Shown piece after piece: positions 1 through 11,676 of a stretch of DNA of 64,000 nt. The stretch comes from Ditylenchus dipsaci. Lineage: Eukaryota; Nematoda; Chromadorea; Rhabditida; Anguinidae. The stretch is from NCBI GenBank assembly GCA_004194705.1, contig SADC01001277.1, positions 62,001 to 126,000 of the forward strand, written 5' to 3'. Below the pieces are notes generated by a model, which did not search any database, had not been told where the DNA came from, and was given only the letters and a program-made list of their open reading frames with translations. The stretch's first letter is position 1. Each line of letters begins with the position of its first letter. The position numbers were made by a program, and so were the translations under genes.

Positions 1-4
1 ATAG

Positions 5-332
5 CTTGGATTGGTCAGAATCCCGCCCCGGAATGGCCACAAGCCCCTGAAAGTTGGTTTTTTGGGGTTTACTAAAGGGGGTAAACTTTTTGCGAAAAAT
101 CGATTGAGCGGATCAGATTTCGGGTCAGATGGGCTTAATCGCCAACAACTCCACCCTGAACCACTCCAAACACCATAAACCTGGAATTCTGAGCGATTTA
201 GCCCATCTGACCCGAAATCTGATCCGCTCAATCGATTTTTAGCAAAAAGTTTACACCCCCTTTAGTAAACCCCCAAAAAACCAACTTTCAGGGGCTTGTG
301 GCCATTCCGGGTGGGATTCTGACCAATCCAAG
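5..332. repeat. Palindromic MITE
   Basis: Two arms of about 137 bases (5-141 and 196-332) are near-perfect reverse complements separated by about 55 bases. The ends read CTTGGATTGGTCAGAATC and its complement. No coding potential is visible. The element lies at the window edge, so its target duplication cannot be judged with confidence. Confidence 0.8.
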
Positions 333-406
333 TTATTTTCTTACTAGAAAATTGAATCCCGGTGAATTTTGACTAAAAACGACGCAAAACAACGCAAAAA
401 TTTAAA

Positions 407-539
407 TCTGACGGGAGATTTACATAATTTGACGGAGATTTACATAATTTGACGGGAGATTTACATATTTTGTTTGAAATTTGAATTTGACGGGGTAAAA
501 AATAAATTTGACGGGAGATTTACATATTTTGACGGGTGT
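407..539. repeat. Minisatellite, about 21-bp unit
   Basis: About five imperfect direct copies of a unit with the core TTGACGGGAGATTTACATA. One copy (about 486-507) is diverged. A looser set of GTACCTGGAGAG repeats follows at about 638-690. Confidence 0.8.
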
Positions 540-1118
540 TTTCACTTATAGCCTTTAATTTTTGTCTATATGATTTGTTAAGAAAGCAAGTAAGTCGGAT
601 AAGAGAGCGTGTAGCGCTACCTTTAGAGTGGGTAAAGGTACCTGGAGAGCCTGAATAGGTACCTGGAGAGTGTGTAGGAGTACCTGCAGTAAATGATCTG
701 CAGGTAAATTCAATGTTAATGCAAATTTGGATAGGGATTTGTCTTTGTACGAATAAATTTTCTATTTCAAGTTACAGTCTTTTGAGACTTTATTAATTTA
801 TACTTCATCATTTTGAACAGTTGTCCTGAGTCAGGAAAATGGGCAAGCCTGCCAGGAGAGTGAGAAGTCTTGCTGGGAGAGTGGTGAGTAAGTGGGTGCG
901 CAGGAAAGTGGGGTAAGTACGCTTGACGAACTGATTTTGTTAGTTACCAATGTAATTGGGGTAATTTAGACCTATTTAATTATATAGTAGCTCTTGCTGA
1001 TTATATGAAAGAGGTAGTGTGCTTTAAAAAGCTTTAATTTTCTGAGTTAAATTTTGATTTTTTCGAGTTAAAGAGAGTTTTGAGATACGGTGCATCAAGC
1101 AGCGTGGCCGCGAGCGAG

Positions 1119-1139
1119 GGGCCCGCCTGCGGCGGGCCC
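1119..1139. repeat. GC-rich hairpin
   Basis: GGGCCCGCC and GGCGGGCCC form a perfect 9-bp stem with a 3-base loop, in otherwise AT-rich sequence. Probably part of a dispersed repeat. Terminator function is not implied in this genome. Confidence 0.6.
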
Positions 1140-1160
1140 AACACGAGCTAGTCTTCCAAT

Positions 1161-1572
1161 ACTTGACTGTAACAGAAAGCGCTGAAGCTGCACATCATTT
1201 GATACCAAACATGGAAGCAAGTCATAAAAAAGTAGTCCGAAAATCCACAAATTTGTTGGTGCGTCGGCTTTTCACGGGTTATTTCAAATTCGAGCCTTTT
1301 GTGGCGTTCTATATTTTTTATGTGTTTTGTGATTTGGAACACACGTTTGAGCTCGTATCAACGTTAACTCGTCTAATTTACACAAAACAAAATTTCTGTC
1401 TGAAAATCATGAAAATACAGAACGCCACACAAGGCGCGAATTCAAAATAGCCCGTAAAAAGGCGACGCACCAACAAAATTGTTGATCTTTGAACTACTTT
1501 CTCTCGCAACTTGCTGCCTTGTTTTGGTATCAAAATGATGTGCAGTTTCTGCAATTTCTGTTACAGTCAAGT
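1161..1572. repeat. Palindromic MITE
   Basis: Arms 1161-1316 and about 1417-1572 are inverted copies, with termini ACTTGACTGTAACAGAA and complement. Apparent reading frames across it are by-products of the palindrome. Confidence 0.75.
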
Positions 1573-1974
1573 GCTGTAAAAAAAAGGTATATCAACAATT
1601 TCTCGATCCTTATAAAAAGAACTAAATTTTTTATTCCAAATTACTTTTGAAAAGTTATTATATTTTGCATGTTGTATGGTCACTAACACGAGTAACCTTA
1701 TATTTATTTGAAAGCTTGTTGAATTCTGCACTAAATACGTATTTTAGCTGCGCAGAGTTGTTCTTCTATAAAAACCCAATAAAATAACTGAAACAGCCCA
1801 AAACTGTCTGATTTCATACAATCGACCCTTGAGGGTTCCATGGAAAGAGCACTTTTTTCAGAGAATTTTTTCTCCTATCTTGTCAGGGTGAAATTTTGGA
1901 CGAACTGCTCTCATTGTTACAAACCGCCTTTTTAGTGTTAAAGGAAAGGAAAGCCACTTAGGTTTGAAAAGGTG

Positions 1975-2045
1975 GCCTGGATGGCGAAGTGCGTAAGCGT
2001 TTGTGCTTTTTGGCCCATATGGTGTGCAGGTTCGATCCAACAAAT
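1975..2045 (+). repeat. tRNA-derived SINE-like fragment
   Basis: An A-box-like stretch (TGGCGAAGTGCGTAAGCG, about 1982-1999) is followed by a B box GGTTCGATCC (about 2029-2038). The rest does not fold as a tRNA, so this is a SINE head or tRNA relic, not a tRNA gene. A diverged copy in the opposite orientation lies at about 2160-2285. Confidence 0.5.
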
Positions 2046-2159
2046 AGCGTGGTGGCACGCTATTTATTGGTTTTTTTAGCCAGTTTTAGAGTAATTATAC
2101 CTTTTTGATGCCAGATTAGGAATCAGCAACCCAAATTACCGCTAGAACTTGTCGAAAAA

Positions 2160-2285
2160 AAGCTAAAAAAAGTAAAGTGCACGCATGCGGGAAAACAAAC
2201 CTGCGCACCCTTTCATGACCATAAAACACAAACGCACTGCGCCACCGAAGCCACTTTTTCAAACCTAAATGGCTTTTCACCCTCC
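2160..2285 (-). repeat. Inverted second copy of the SINE-like fragment
   Basis: On the minus strand this repeats the GGTTTGAAAA...GTGGC...GTGGCGCAGTGCG order of the element at 1.95-2.05 kb. Its B box is decayed. The pair forms a loose inverted repeat. Confidence 0.4.
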
Positions 2286-2863
2286 TTTAAAAAATAGTCC
2301 GGCTGAAGAAGGGCTGGTTGAAAAATATATGGGGGCCTTTACGACCATGTATAGGATTAGAGTTTCAGCTGGGAAACTCTTATTTTGAGTAGACCATTTT
2401 TTTAATCCAGCTATTTCTACACCTTTACAATTTTTTTCAGTCTAATTTCTAATTGTGGCTAATAATGGGATAAATTAAGCATCTGTATGTTTCCTGTCCG
2501 CTTACTGCTTTATACTTTAATTATTATTACGTAAAGTGTTTGATTTTGTGAGATTGCATTGAATAAGCGAAGAATAGATGATTCGAAGAATGTATTTTCC
2601 GCCATCTTTTTATTACTAGTTCATACAGTTGTGTTCACATATTCCTTGTTTAGAAGTGAAAAAAAAATTAACCTTCTATTTTGATATGCGACTCATCTAC
2701 TTTCTAGTTTTTTCGCTACTTTATATGCAAACATATTTTCATGTTTTTCGTGGTTTACACTGTTTTAAATCTTGTGCTGCTCATGTATTATGTAAAATAT
2801 TACATTGAAATTACAATGTCTATCAAAACTTTGGCTTTTTCAGTATCACATATTGGCTATTAA

Positions 2864-3095
2864 AGGGGCATGCCGTGCCCGACACGGAGAAAAGGCGGGG
2901 ACCAGCACTTTTTTTCTTTCTCGATCAAGTTTCACATGCATACGCATTCAGATTTTTAAAGTTTTCTGCCCTGTTTTTAAAAGTAGTATAGGGTCATTAA
3001 TATTAGATTTGACGCAAAACGAGTGAAAAGTAGAACGATTTAAAAAAAATTGCTGGTCCCCTTAACTTAACTTTTGAAACGCACGGCATGCCCCT
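2864..3095. repeat. TTAA-flanked MITE (copy 1)
   Basis: A 232-bp element with ends AGGGGCATGCC and GGCATGCCCCT, directly flanked by TTAA at 2860-2863 and 3096-3099. This is the target duplication typical of piggyBac-type elements. A second copy lies at 12.65 kb with similar internal sequence. Confidence 0.8.
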
Positions 3096-3150
3096 TTAAG
3101 GTCAGCTATTATGGCTTTTTTGGCTGTAAAATTTATTTTTACGAATCTAG

Positions 3151-4252
3151 CAGGGCCGTACCGGATATACGACATCCGATATCCGGCACTTTTTGACATC
3201 TGATATCCGGTGTCCGAAAAATGTCCAATTTTCAGATAAATTGGATAAGCAAAGAGTTTGTGCGCCATTTTTGTGTTTAAGCCTAACTTTTTGCCATTTT
3301 CGAATTCTTTGTCAGATATTTTACTAGAATAGCAAGTGAACAATACGTATAATCGAGGTGGTCTTTGAAAGGTGGTCTTTGAAAAAAATTTAAATTATTT
3401 CTAAATTGTAGACTGCTGATTTGAACATATATTGGGGTAGGTTTTCGTGTTGAAGCTCAAATTTTTGCTATTCCTGAAAAGTTTTGTGGGATATCTCACC
3501 GAACCTCAAGTAGAAGTTTTAACCTTTATTTAGCAAAAACGCATAATTGAAAATGCTTTCACAAAAAGTTTGTGTTGCCCTTAAATACGGAATAGTAGAT
3601 TTAGGTGGATTTCTGTGTTCAAGCCTGATTTTCCGCCATTCTTTGCATATATAACATATTTTGGTACTTACCGTAAAACTTTTATAGAACGACATGTCGT
3701 TCTATTTTTCAACCCCACCCCCTTCTTGGGGCACGGATTTTAAGAACGCCCGATGTAATGTATTTTTACTTTTGGACCTGTGCTGAGTCGCGCAGCGGTG
3801 AAGCTTTTTTCATACGATTTCATGTAGGAAAAAGGCAGGGTCAGAATAATCATTTCAATGGATACAATTAAGCTATTTGAGATCATCATCCCAATTCAGA
3901 AGTCTTTCATGGAGATTTGCCAATTTAAAATCACGCAATTATTTCATTTGTATTCTAAAAAGGAAAAAAATAAGTGAAAAAAACATCAGGCGCCCAAAGA
4001 CAACTTATAGCTTGAAATAGAATAGTTTTTACATGACCATTTTAGTAAAAAGGTGACGAGTCCAACCATATAAGTATCCATATTTCTTAGAAAAAGTGAT
4101 GACTGGTGAAACACCACTATTCAAAATTTTAACAGACCGCGCGGAAATTTTTTGTCAATAATATCAGAAATCCGATGTTCGATAAACGATATCTGGCACT
4201 TGTTGACATCGGATATCCGATCCGATATGTTTCCATATCCGGCACGGCCCTT
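3151..4252. mobile_element. Non-autonomous hAT-like element with CCGATATCCG ends
   Basis: The left end CAGGGCCGTACCGGATAT pairs with the right end ATATCCGGCACGGCCCTT. The flanking 8-mers at 3143-3150 and 4253-4260 agree at 6 of 8 bases. The subterminal regions are arrays of GATATCCG motifs. No transposase is recognisable inside. A TACCGTA-family fragment (about 3668-3730) is nested within it. A related CGATATCC cluster lies at about 31.78-31.83 kb. Confidence 0.55.
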
Positions 4253-4423
4253 GTATCTGGATAATAAAGTCTAGCCATTTGAGAATAAGTTATTTGTAGA
4301 TAGATACATTATGTATACTTTTGCATGCTATTACAAAAGTTCATCCTTTTTGCCGGCGCCTCAGATTTGGCTCATATAGGAAGGATTTTCGCATTTTTAC
4401 GCAGAAAGCAAAAAAATATTTTC

Positions 4424-4744
4424 GGTCGTTTAGGAACCCAGAGTTGAACTATTTAGCATCATGAGCACACTTTACACGAAGTCGAATTTAGAGTAACTTT
4501 GGTTGGTGGACACAATTTTTGCCGAAAATCGGTCTATTTCGCCCGGCTATGAGCTATTAGTGGCGGCAGCTTTGCAACTATTTGTCTGATCAATCAAGAA
4601 GCTTAAAAAATAAATATAAAAGCGTGCTCACCAATTAAATTACTCTGACTTCAACTCCGACTTCGTGAAAAAGTCGCAGTTTGAGTGTTTTGCATCGTGA
4701 ACACCCCTTACTTCGACTCCAACTCCGGGTTCTTGAACGAGCCC
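4424..4744. repeat. Inverted-repeat element, diverged
   Basis: GAACCCAGAGTTG at the left and CAACTCCGGGTTC at the right, with matching ACTTCGA motifs inside, form a decayed inverted repeat. Neither a target duplication nor coding sequence is seen. Confidence 0.4.
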
Positions 4745-4983
4745 TTTATATGTATCCAACGCCAAACTTCTGTTTTTGTGAAATTCCATCTATGATTTAC
4801 GCAAATTATTTGAACTTGATTGGCGGCTATCTAAACAGAGAACCCAAAGGTGCGCTGTCCCGATGGTGATCTTATTTGAAGCTCAGCTTTTGTAGAAAAA
4901 TAACTCTACCATATGAAGAAAATTTCTCGCCTTTTAAAGATTTAGAAAAATGTCATCAAATTTGGCTAAATAGCTAATAAAAA

Positions 4984-5095
4984 TTACTGTATTTTCTCTA
5001 ATAGAAGACCCGAGTCTTGTATTTTCCACCTCCCTCCAGGGAGTATTATTTATTAAAGGGGGAGGGTATCTTATAATAGAGGCAGGCCGAGACAT
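4984..5095. repeat. TACCGTA-family copy, partial
   Basis: Contains ACTGTATTTTCTCTAATAGA followed by the palindrome AAGACCCGAGTCTT and a TATTTTCCACC tail, then GGGTATCTTATAATAGAGG at the right. This is the same plan as the better-preserved copies at 21.4, 44.7 and 54.1 kb. Confidence 0.5.
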
Positions 5096-5449
5096 AATCT
5101 GTAATTTTGGAGGTTTTCGTGGCACCGCGATTTTTTATTTATCGGGCATGTTATATACCATCGACTCCAATTTAACGCTGAGCGATATGTTCTCATGTGT
5201 CAACACTGATTTATGCTGAAAATTTTGAGTTATGGTGATTGTTTTCAACCACAAAAATGACCTCTTTTCTTACGAGGATAGTGGTAGTCTGTTTTGCATA
5301 TGCTTATATGCGTGTTTGGACTCATTCTACTCGGCTTGAGGAGCTCTACAAGATGGTTGTAAAAAAATTACTATATTGCATCAAAAATTCTGGACTTCTG
5401 ACCAATTTAAACCGAAATCACAAATTCTGTATTGTTCTTTTTTTCTTAA

Positions 5450-5628
5450 AGGACCATACTTGTTGATGCAAATGAGAATTTGACAAATTCAACGCTTTCT
5501 TTCGTCTATCACTGTACTCTTTTGAGTCGCACGAAATAACTCCAAAGAGTAGAGTGCGAGACGAAAGAGAAGTGTCCCGCGCTCATTTAAATTTACCAAA
5601 TTTTCATTTGCATCAACAAGTTTGGTCC
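5450..5628. repeat. MITE with 33-bp terminal inverted repeat
   Basis: AGGACCATACTTGTTGATGC at the left is mirrored at the right. TTAA precedes the left end (5446-5449), but the right flank reads TTGG, so TTAA insertion is only suggested. A 5755-5870 segment downstream ends in AATACGGTA and looks like a TACCGTA-family relic. Confidence 0.6.
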
Positions 5629-5879
5629 TTGGGAAACGTTCTTGAAAGTCGAAAAACACTGTCAAGTTTCAAATTCCACTCATGACAACAAACAAAATAT
5701 TTTGCGATAAAATCTCTATTTGTGTTGAGTGGAAGTTAAAACTTGACAGTATCCTTCCACGAGCTCTGCCGATTTTGCTTTTTAGATTTTGGTTGAACAT
5801 AGAAAATTTCAAGATTATTAAGGGATTGAAAAATAAACCGAACAGTCGGCCTGTTACAGCCAATACGGTATCTCACAAG

Positions 5880-8089
5880 CAATGACTAAAATTTTTAAAG
5901 AACTGTCTCTCCTAACTGCTATTTAACTGCTCCTAACTGCTATTTAGAATGATTTTATTAATTTTCTTATTATCTAAACTATTTTTCTTCTATTTGTAGT
6001 TTGTATCTGCTTTGCTTTTTATTTCATTATGACTATAAAACAGCTTATCGTCATGTGTTGTCTAAATGAACTTCTTAAGTTGTGCTTGCTAAAAAACAAC
6101 CATTTGCTTTAAAGAAATTTTTATTTTTATTCTACTCTGCTTTAAAATCAGAAGCTACAAATTCATTCCATATTATAATGTTCTTAAGCAAGCTATTGCC
6201 TTGTCAACAAAATTATTTGTTTATATTTTGTAAATTTTTGTGTTCACTTATCGCTATCAAAAGTTTTATCACTTCCTCATTTCTATTAGGCTCTTCCTTT
6301 TCTTTTAAAAGTCAAGATTGAAGAGTAAACCCATGAAGATTAATGTCTAGTAGACAAGGAAACAAACAAGAAGAAAACACGAAGAGGTGGTTTGTTGTCT
6401 AGCACATGTATGATAGACAAGACCACCAAAATTTTCAGACGTCAAAAAATCAAACCATTGTTTTTGCTCTCCTGCTCTAGGCGTTCTTCCTACTTCAATG
6501 CTGAAGCTGTCAATTATAAAGTCCTTTTTTTAGCGTGTGTGGATCATAAATGTTATTATAATTGATCTATCACTGTTTTATTTTAAGGTTTTGTATACAA
6601 AATTGAACTACGACTGGATTGTTTAGAGAAATGACCGAGCAGTAATAGATAGATACAGACAGCTGGACACTTTTTTCTCCCCACCAACTAGCCGTGTTAT
6701 TTTTGGACTGCAGCCGTTATTACTTTCATTCCTTCTTTTCTGTCATTCTCACACTCGTGCTTTTGGTTTTTCTCTCCTGTTTTTTAAAGAAGTAATAAGA
6801 CACTGGTGCCTACTTCTTGCTATATGAATTGCTTGAAAAATTCACCAAAATAATTAAACCTATAGGGTAGACCATAAAAAATTGACACCCTGTATTCTTA
6901 ATTTTTACGTAGCTTTTCCAAAAAAATGTTTTACATCACTTTTTGTACATTCTCACTATCAGTAGGTGGGTTTGAGAAGGACAATAACACACCGTTCATA
7001 TGCTTTCATCAACTTTCCTTTAGTTCCACACCATCTACAATAATATTCTGAATTCATGGACTTTTTCAATTATTTGTCCAGATGTTTTTCCAATTTTTTA
7101 AGCCATAAAATTTCTTGGTATGCTTTAAACAAAATGTTTTTGTCCTCCAATCAACAATAAGACCATAGTCTGGTACAAACTTTTTAAAAAGAAAAGTACG
7201 AAAAATACGTTTCCAAAAACAATTTCCAAAGATCACAAATTCTTTGTAAGCATGTTTACACAAGCTTTGTGTGGACGGCATAGTTTAGCTGGTTGATGTA
7301 AGGTTGCATCATGTGGAAAAGGTCGGCTTCTTCCCATATAAACTGTGGGGAGTAGAATAAATCATTAAGCACTTTGCTGCTTCTTCTTCCCTTGCTCTCT
7401 ATTTTCGGCTGATTGAAGCTGAGACTTGAGGTGGCTGCTGGCCGACTGGCTATTATTATTACTATGCTATCAGCCACCTACTATTGTTCTCTTTCTTGAT
7501 TGTATATAGAAATGAAAATGCACAATGTGTTCATTTTTATTGATAACAAAAAATCGATATCACCTGTGATAACAGTACTTTTTTAGATTATTCTTTATTA
7601 AACTCTTTTTTAAAAAGTGCAATAAGTTGTAACTTTAGAGAAAAGTAAACCAACTAATTAGCACAAATATTTCAAGCTTTTTCTATAAAATTGTATTACT
7701 TTTGAGTTATTTGCGTCATATATTCTAGTAATCCACTTTTATGCTAACCTTTTATTCTCACTCACATTATTCTTTGGTAGAAATATAAACCATATAATCT
7801 GAAACGTACTTTTTAAATTGTGCTGATACGACAAAAAAATGCTCGATAAAAAATATATTCTGCAAATATATTCCAGTGCGAATATAATTAAGCGAATTTT
7901 TTTCTTTTTTTCATACTGTTTTTGATTGACGCCTTTTACTTTAATGAAAACTTTATAGAAATACAAAAGAAAAATATATTGACAACCATGTTCACATCAC
8001 ACTAAGCAGAGTCTACTAAATATATTCAACCACTAAACTTTTTAATTTCAATACTTTTACTCAATCCGGTGAAAAGCGTCCTGGTGAAA
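5880..8089. other. Stretch upstream of the cystinosin gene
   Basis: AT-rich sequence with no recognisable gene apart from one possible minus-strand exon at about 7257-7470. The cystinosin promoter should lie in the last few hundred bases, but no specific element can be named. Confidence 0.4.
7257..7470 (-). CDS. Possible exon of an unidentified gene
   Basis: An open minus-strand stretch is clearly less AT-rich than its surroundings. It encodes a hydrophilic, serine-rich segment, then a tail containing YSPQFIWEEADLF, and ends at a stop codon at about 7257. No ATG opens it, and acceptor choice upstream (about 7470-7490) is unclear. It could be the last exon of a small gene or a chance frame. 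No family is recognised. Confidence 0.25.
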
Positions 8090-11000
8090 ATGTTGTACAA
8101 TATTGTAAAAAAGGCTTCTCCCCTGCCTATCCTTGCTCTTCTCGCATTACTTGTATTAAATGCTCAAGGAGTAGATGCAAAAAACACATTTGTGGGCAAT
8201 CCAAGTGAAGTGACCATGACTCTGGGGGACCAAACGACCCTAGAATTCACCTACACGTGAGGCTTTTGGATAAATATCAAAAATAATTTTTCATATATGG
8301 GAAAAATTTTCAGTGGAGAATTGCTGTTGGATGACCTGATCATTGAGTTTGAGAGTTCTTCCAATATAAAATTGTCGCCATCCACCATTGTGCTAAGCTC
8401 CAATGTTACTACAGCGAAGCTACAAGTTACAGCAACCACAGTATCCAGTCTTTCATTTGTGGACGTCAAGAATTGCTCATGGGGCAGTGGCAATCATACT
8501 TCTGATGAATGCCCTTTTAAGTGAGTTGTTCAGCACAATTGGCCAAAACCACAAATACAGAAAAAAAAACTACTAAGTTAATACTCCTAGTAATTTTCCG
8601 ACTGATTATTACTAACATTTTCAAAATAACTACAATTTGTTTTTAATTTTAGCAAATTTTTTCACAATCGACTCAAAAAATATAAGTTTTCGTATAATAA
8701 TTTCAAAAATATCCATATTTTAATTAGAAAATAAATGTGTAGATTGCTATATTTCACATCATCAATTTTTTAAGCAAACTTGAAGCTTTTGCACGGATCA
8801 AGGTGGTGCACAGCAATGTAATCTCCATCCTTGTGTTCTTGAGTGGTTGGATCTACTTCTTTGCTTGGAGTATTTCCTTCTACCCGCAGATCTTCTTAAA
8901 TTGGCAAAGGAAAAGGTTGGTTTATTAGAATTTAGTTTTAAAAACATTCAAACATCAATATAGTGAAAATCCTAGCCAAGTTCTTTCTCACGTTGGGTCA
9001 GACACTCTGGTTTTGAGTACTTATGCCGAAACTAAACTGACCAATCAATTCAAATTAAAAGAGGGTATTCCTTATCAAATTTTGCTTGAATCAGAATTTT
9101 AATTCGCGGAGATTTTCCAGATGAATGTTTTCTGCCAAGCAAAAATCTAAAAAACTATATATTTATTTCGAACATAATGTATTTACTCAAATTTTTCAAA
9201 ATTTTCCCGGTATTCATAGGGTGTAAAAATTACTTACATAAGCCATGAATCGTAATAAATACAACATCTCACGACTTTTGCGTATGGGCAATATAATATT
9301 GTGAACAGTGTTGTCCATATGACTCAGCGAGTCAACTCAAAAAATAAAAATTATCTTTTTTGCGAGTCGATCGACTCCGAGTCAATCGACTCGCAAACCT
9401 AATACCTTTTGACTCGCAGTTTGCTCGCGTATATAATTTTTTACAAAAAGCCGAATATTTTCGATTCGAATTGTCAACAAAACATTTAATAATTTTCCGC
9501 TTATTTAATGGGCTTGAGTTTGTTTTCTTACGTCTGATCAATTTTTTAGCGTCATTGGCTTAAACTTTGATTTCCTTGTTCTGAACATCATTGGATTCGC
9601 GTGCTATACTGTTTACAATGTTATGCTCTACTTCGACAGCAATGTTCAGGTAAGACAAATAATTTTTTTTGCTTCGAGATAATGAGATGGCATAGAGAGG
9701 AGGGGGAAAATTTGCGCCTGAAAAATTCACACAAAGAATTTTTCTTTTAGTCAGAGAGGCAAATGTTCAAAACATTTTTTTATAAAGCGATAACACCAAA
9801 ACTGAAAAAAGATCATTTAGGGCAATTTCGGGTCATGTAGGGATTCTGTACTTTGGCCTGAAACCCGGCACCAAAATTCAACCTTAAGCAGTGTTGCCGA
9901 GCGTAAATTGTAAACTGAAAAATAAAATGGCACCCTGCATTAGACGAAATATTTTAATTCATTTTACTTGTAGGAGATTTACATCCAAACCCATGCTCGG
10001 AGTCTCATTCCAGTGTTGCTGAATGATGTTGTGTTTGCTGTGCATGCTTTGGTGGCTTGCATAGTCACTGGTTTGCAGTGCTTCATGTATGAGGTCAGTT
10101 ATCAAAGTTGAAACTCAAATTAAATTTTTGCAATGTGACAATTTCAGCGAGGCACACAGCGCATTTCGTATATTTGCCGGGGCTGGAGTTCCCTGCTGGT
10201 TGCCTTCTCAGTAGTTTCTTTGGCAGTGACGCTGGCTAATGTGCTTAACTGGCTCCAGTTCATCAACTATCTTTCATATGTTAAGATGGCTGTCACTCTG
10301 AGCAAGTAGGATAAACAATATGGTCAGCTATTTCATAGTTAATACATTTGCAGATACTTTCCGCAAGCTATTCTTAACTTCAAACGGAAAAGCACGGTTG
10401 GTTGGTCCATCGGCAATGTGTTGTTAGATTTTCCGGTGGTTTTGGATATTTGCCAGATGGTTCTGCAAGCTTCAAACACAGGTTGGTATACTTGTGGTCA
10501 GTGCTGGTCAAACCCGGAAAATTTGATCCAGCTCCAACTTCCAATCTTTAGCTAAAGCTTGGAGCAGGAGACGCAGATTTTACCAGCACTGCTTCTTGTC
10601 TATATTCTAAACAATCTACAGGGTGTTTCATAAAAAGTCCCCTGTTTTCGAAAAATTCGTGACCCTTGCCCGGCCGATTCCCAAATTTTTCGGAAATCTT
10701 GCATACCAGGTCTTGAACACACTATGAATGTTATTTCTGTGAAAAAAAACATTGCGGAGGTGTGGATAAAATATGACTTCGCGTACACAACTTGCTTTTA
10801 TGGCTCTATCACGATTGTAAGTGTAAATGTAAGTTGTCTTCACAATACCAAAAACATTTACATTTACACTCACATTTACACTTACGCCTTCACAATACGA
10901 ATGGAAATGTAAATATTCGACTTATTCTGAGTTTTATTTCCAAAAGTCAGTCAACCCAACTACCAATTTTTTAAGTTTTTACCAATTTTTTGAACTCCTC

Positions 11001-11558
11001 ATCATCAATAAAGCACTTTCTCCTCTCATCAATAAAGCACTTTCAGTATTCTCTCAAAATACTTGAATTCAATTTTCATTTACATTTACATTCGTGTAAG
11101 TGTAAGTGTAAATGTAAGGGTGTTCACAATACCAAAAACATTCACACTTACATTTACACTTACAATTGTGATAGAGCCATTAAAAAAATAGGGGAGATTT
11201 TTGAAATGCCATGTAGTGTAATAAATTTATTCAACTTGCAGAAGATTGGTCAGCTTTTTACGGAAACCCCGTAAAATTTGGTCTGGGCATGATTTCGATG
11301 GTATTTGATGTGGTGTTCATTATACAACACTACGGGCTTTACCGACACTCTTCCACTGTAAGTTTATCATTGACTAAGCACTAACCTATGATTTCGGCTA
11401 CTAACCACATCTAACCACTAATATGGTCTAGGAGCACGGTCGTGAATGGTTGTCTATTGCAGGAAACGAGAGAATATGACCAAGTGGAGACTAACGACGC
11501 CGTCAGTATCACGCCAGACACCTCGCCCAACACATCCAACGTGGAAATTAGAGCATGA
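8090..11558 (+). CDS. ctns-1: Cystinosin, lysosomal cystine/H+ symporter
   Basis: Nine exons join in frame: 8090-8256, 8314-8520, 8775-8915, 9550-9649, 9974-10093, 10148-10305, 10354-10481, 11242-11357 and 11463-11558, giving about 410 residues. This is close to the known worm and human proteins. The order is: signal peptide (about 1-30), a lumenal domain with N-glycosylation sites (NVT, NCS, NHT), then seven predicted membrane helices. PQ-loop 1 ([13 protein letters not shown]) lies near residue 160 and PQ-loop 2 ([18 protein letters not shown]) near 300. The aspartates in [11 protein letters not shown] and GNVLLDF correspond to conserved proton-coupling positions. The C-terminus has YDQV, a YxxPhi lysosomal signal like the GYDQL of the human protein. 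The family exports cystine from lysosomes. ATG 8090 is chosen because it opens the signal peptide. The introns hold transposon fragments. Confidence 0.93.
9306..9422. repeat. hAT-like end with GAGTCGA array (cystinosin intron 3)
   Basis: Starts CAGTGTTGTCCATATGACTC and continues as an array of GAGTCGA/TCGACTC motifs. The opposite end was not identified, so this is a partial element. A similar CAGTGTTGCC start occurs near 9890. Confidence 0.4.
10617..10712. repeat. Mariner-type terminal fragment (cystinosin intron 7)
   Basis: CTACAGGGTGTTTCATAAAAA is typical of Tc1/mariner ends. Only one end is seen. A comparable end, TACAGGGTGTCCAAAAAAA, lies at 48.52 kb. Confidence 0.5.
10800..11180. repeat. 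Inverted-repeat element built of TGTAAG/TGTAAA hexamers (cystinosin intron 7)
   Basis: Ends ATGGCTCTATCAC and GTGATAGAGCCAT. Each arm contains runs of TTTACATTTACACTTAC and complement. The centre (about 10920-11080) is unique AT-rich sequence. No transposase and no convincing target duplication. Confidence 0.75.
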
Positions 11559-11670
11559 GTGTGTGAATGGCGAGCAATACTTGTTGTTGTGTAAATTATG
11601 GCACTCATATTTCTATACATACTTTGTTGTAATTTAATGAACGCATTTTCAACTATTTCAAGGGTACAAT

Positions 11671-11676
11671 AATAAA
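11671..11676 (+). promoter_or_regulatory. Polyadenylation signal of the cystinosin gene
   Basis: AATAAA about 113 bases after the stop codon, in an AT-rich 3' flank. Plausible as the cleavage signal. Confidence 0.5.

Noticed and set aside
407..539. CRISPR-like array
   Set aside because: The repeats are contiguous with no unique spacers, and the context is eukaryotic.
1163..1450. Open frames on both strands at 1.15-1.45 kb
   Set aside because: They lie within a palindromic MITE and mirror each other.
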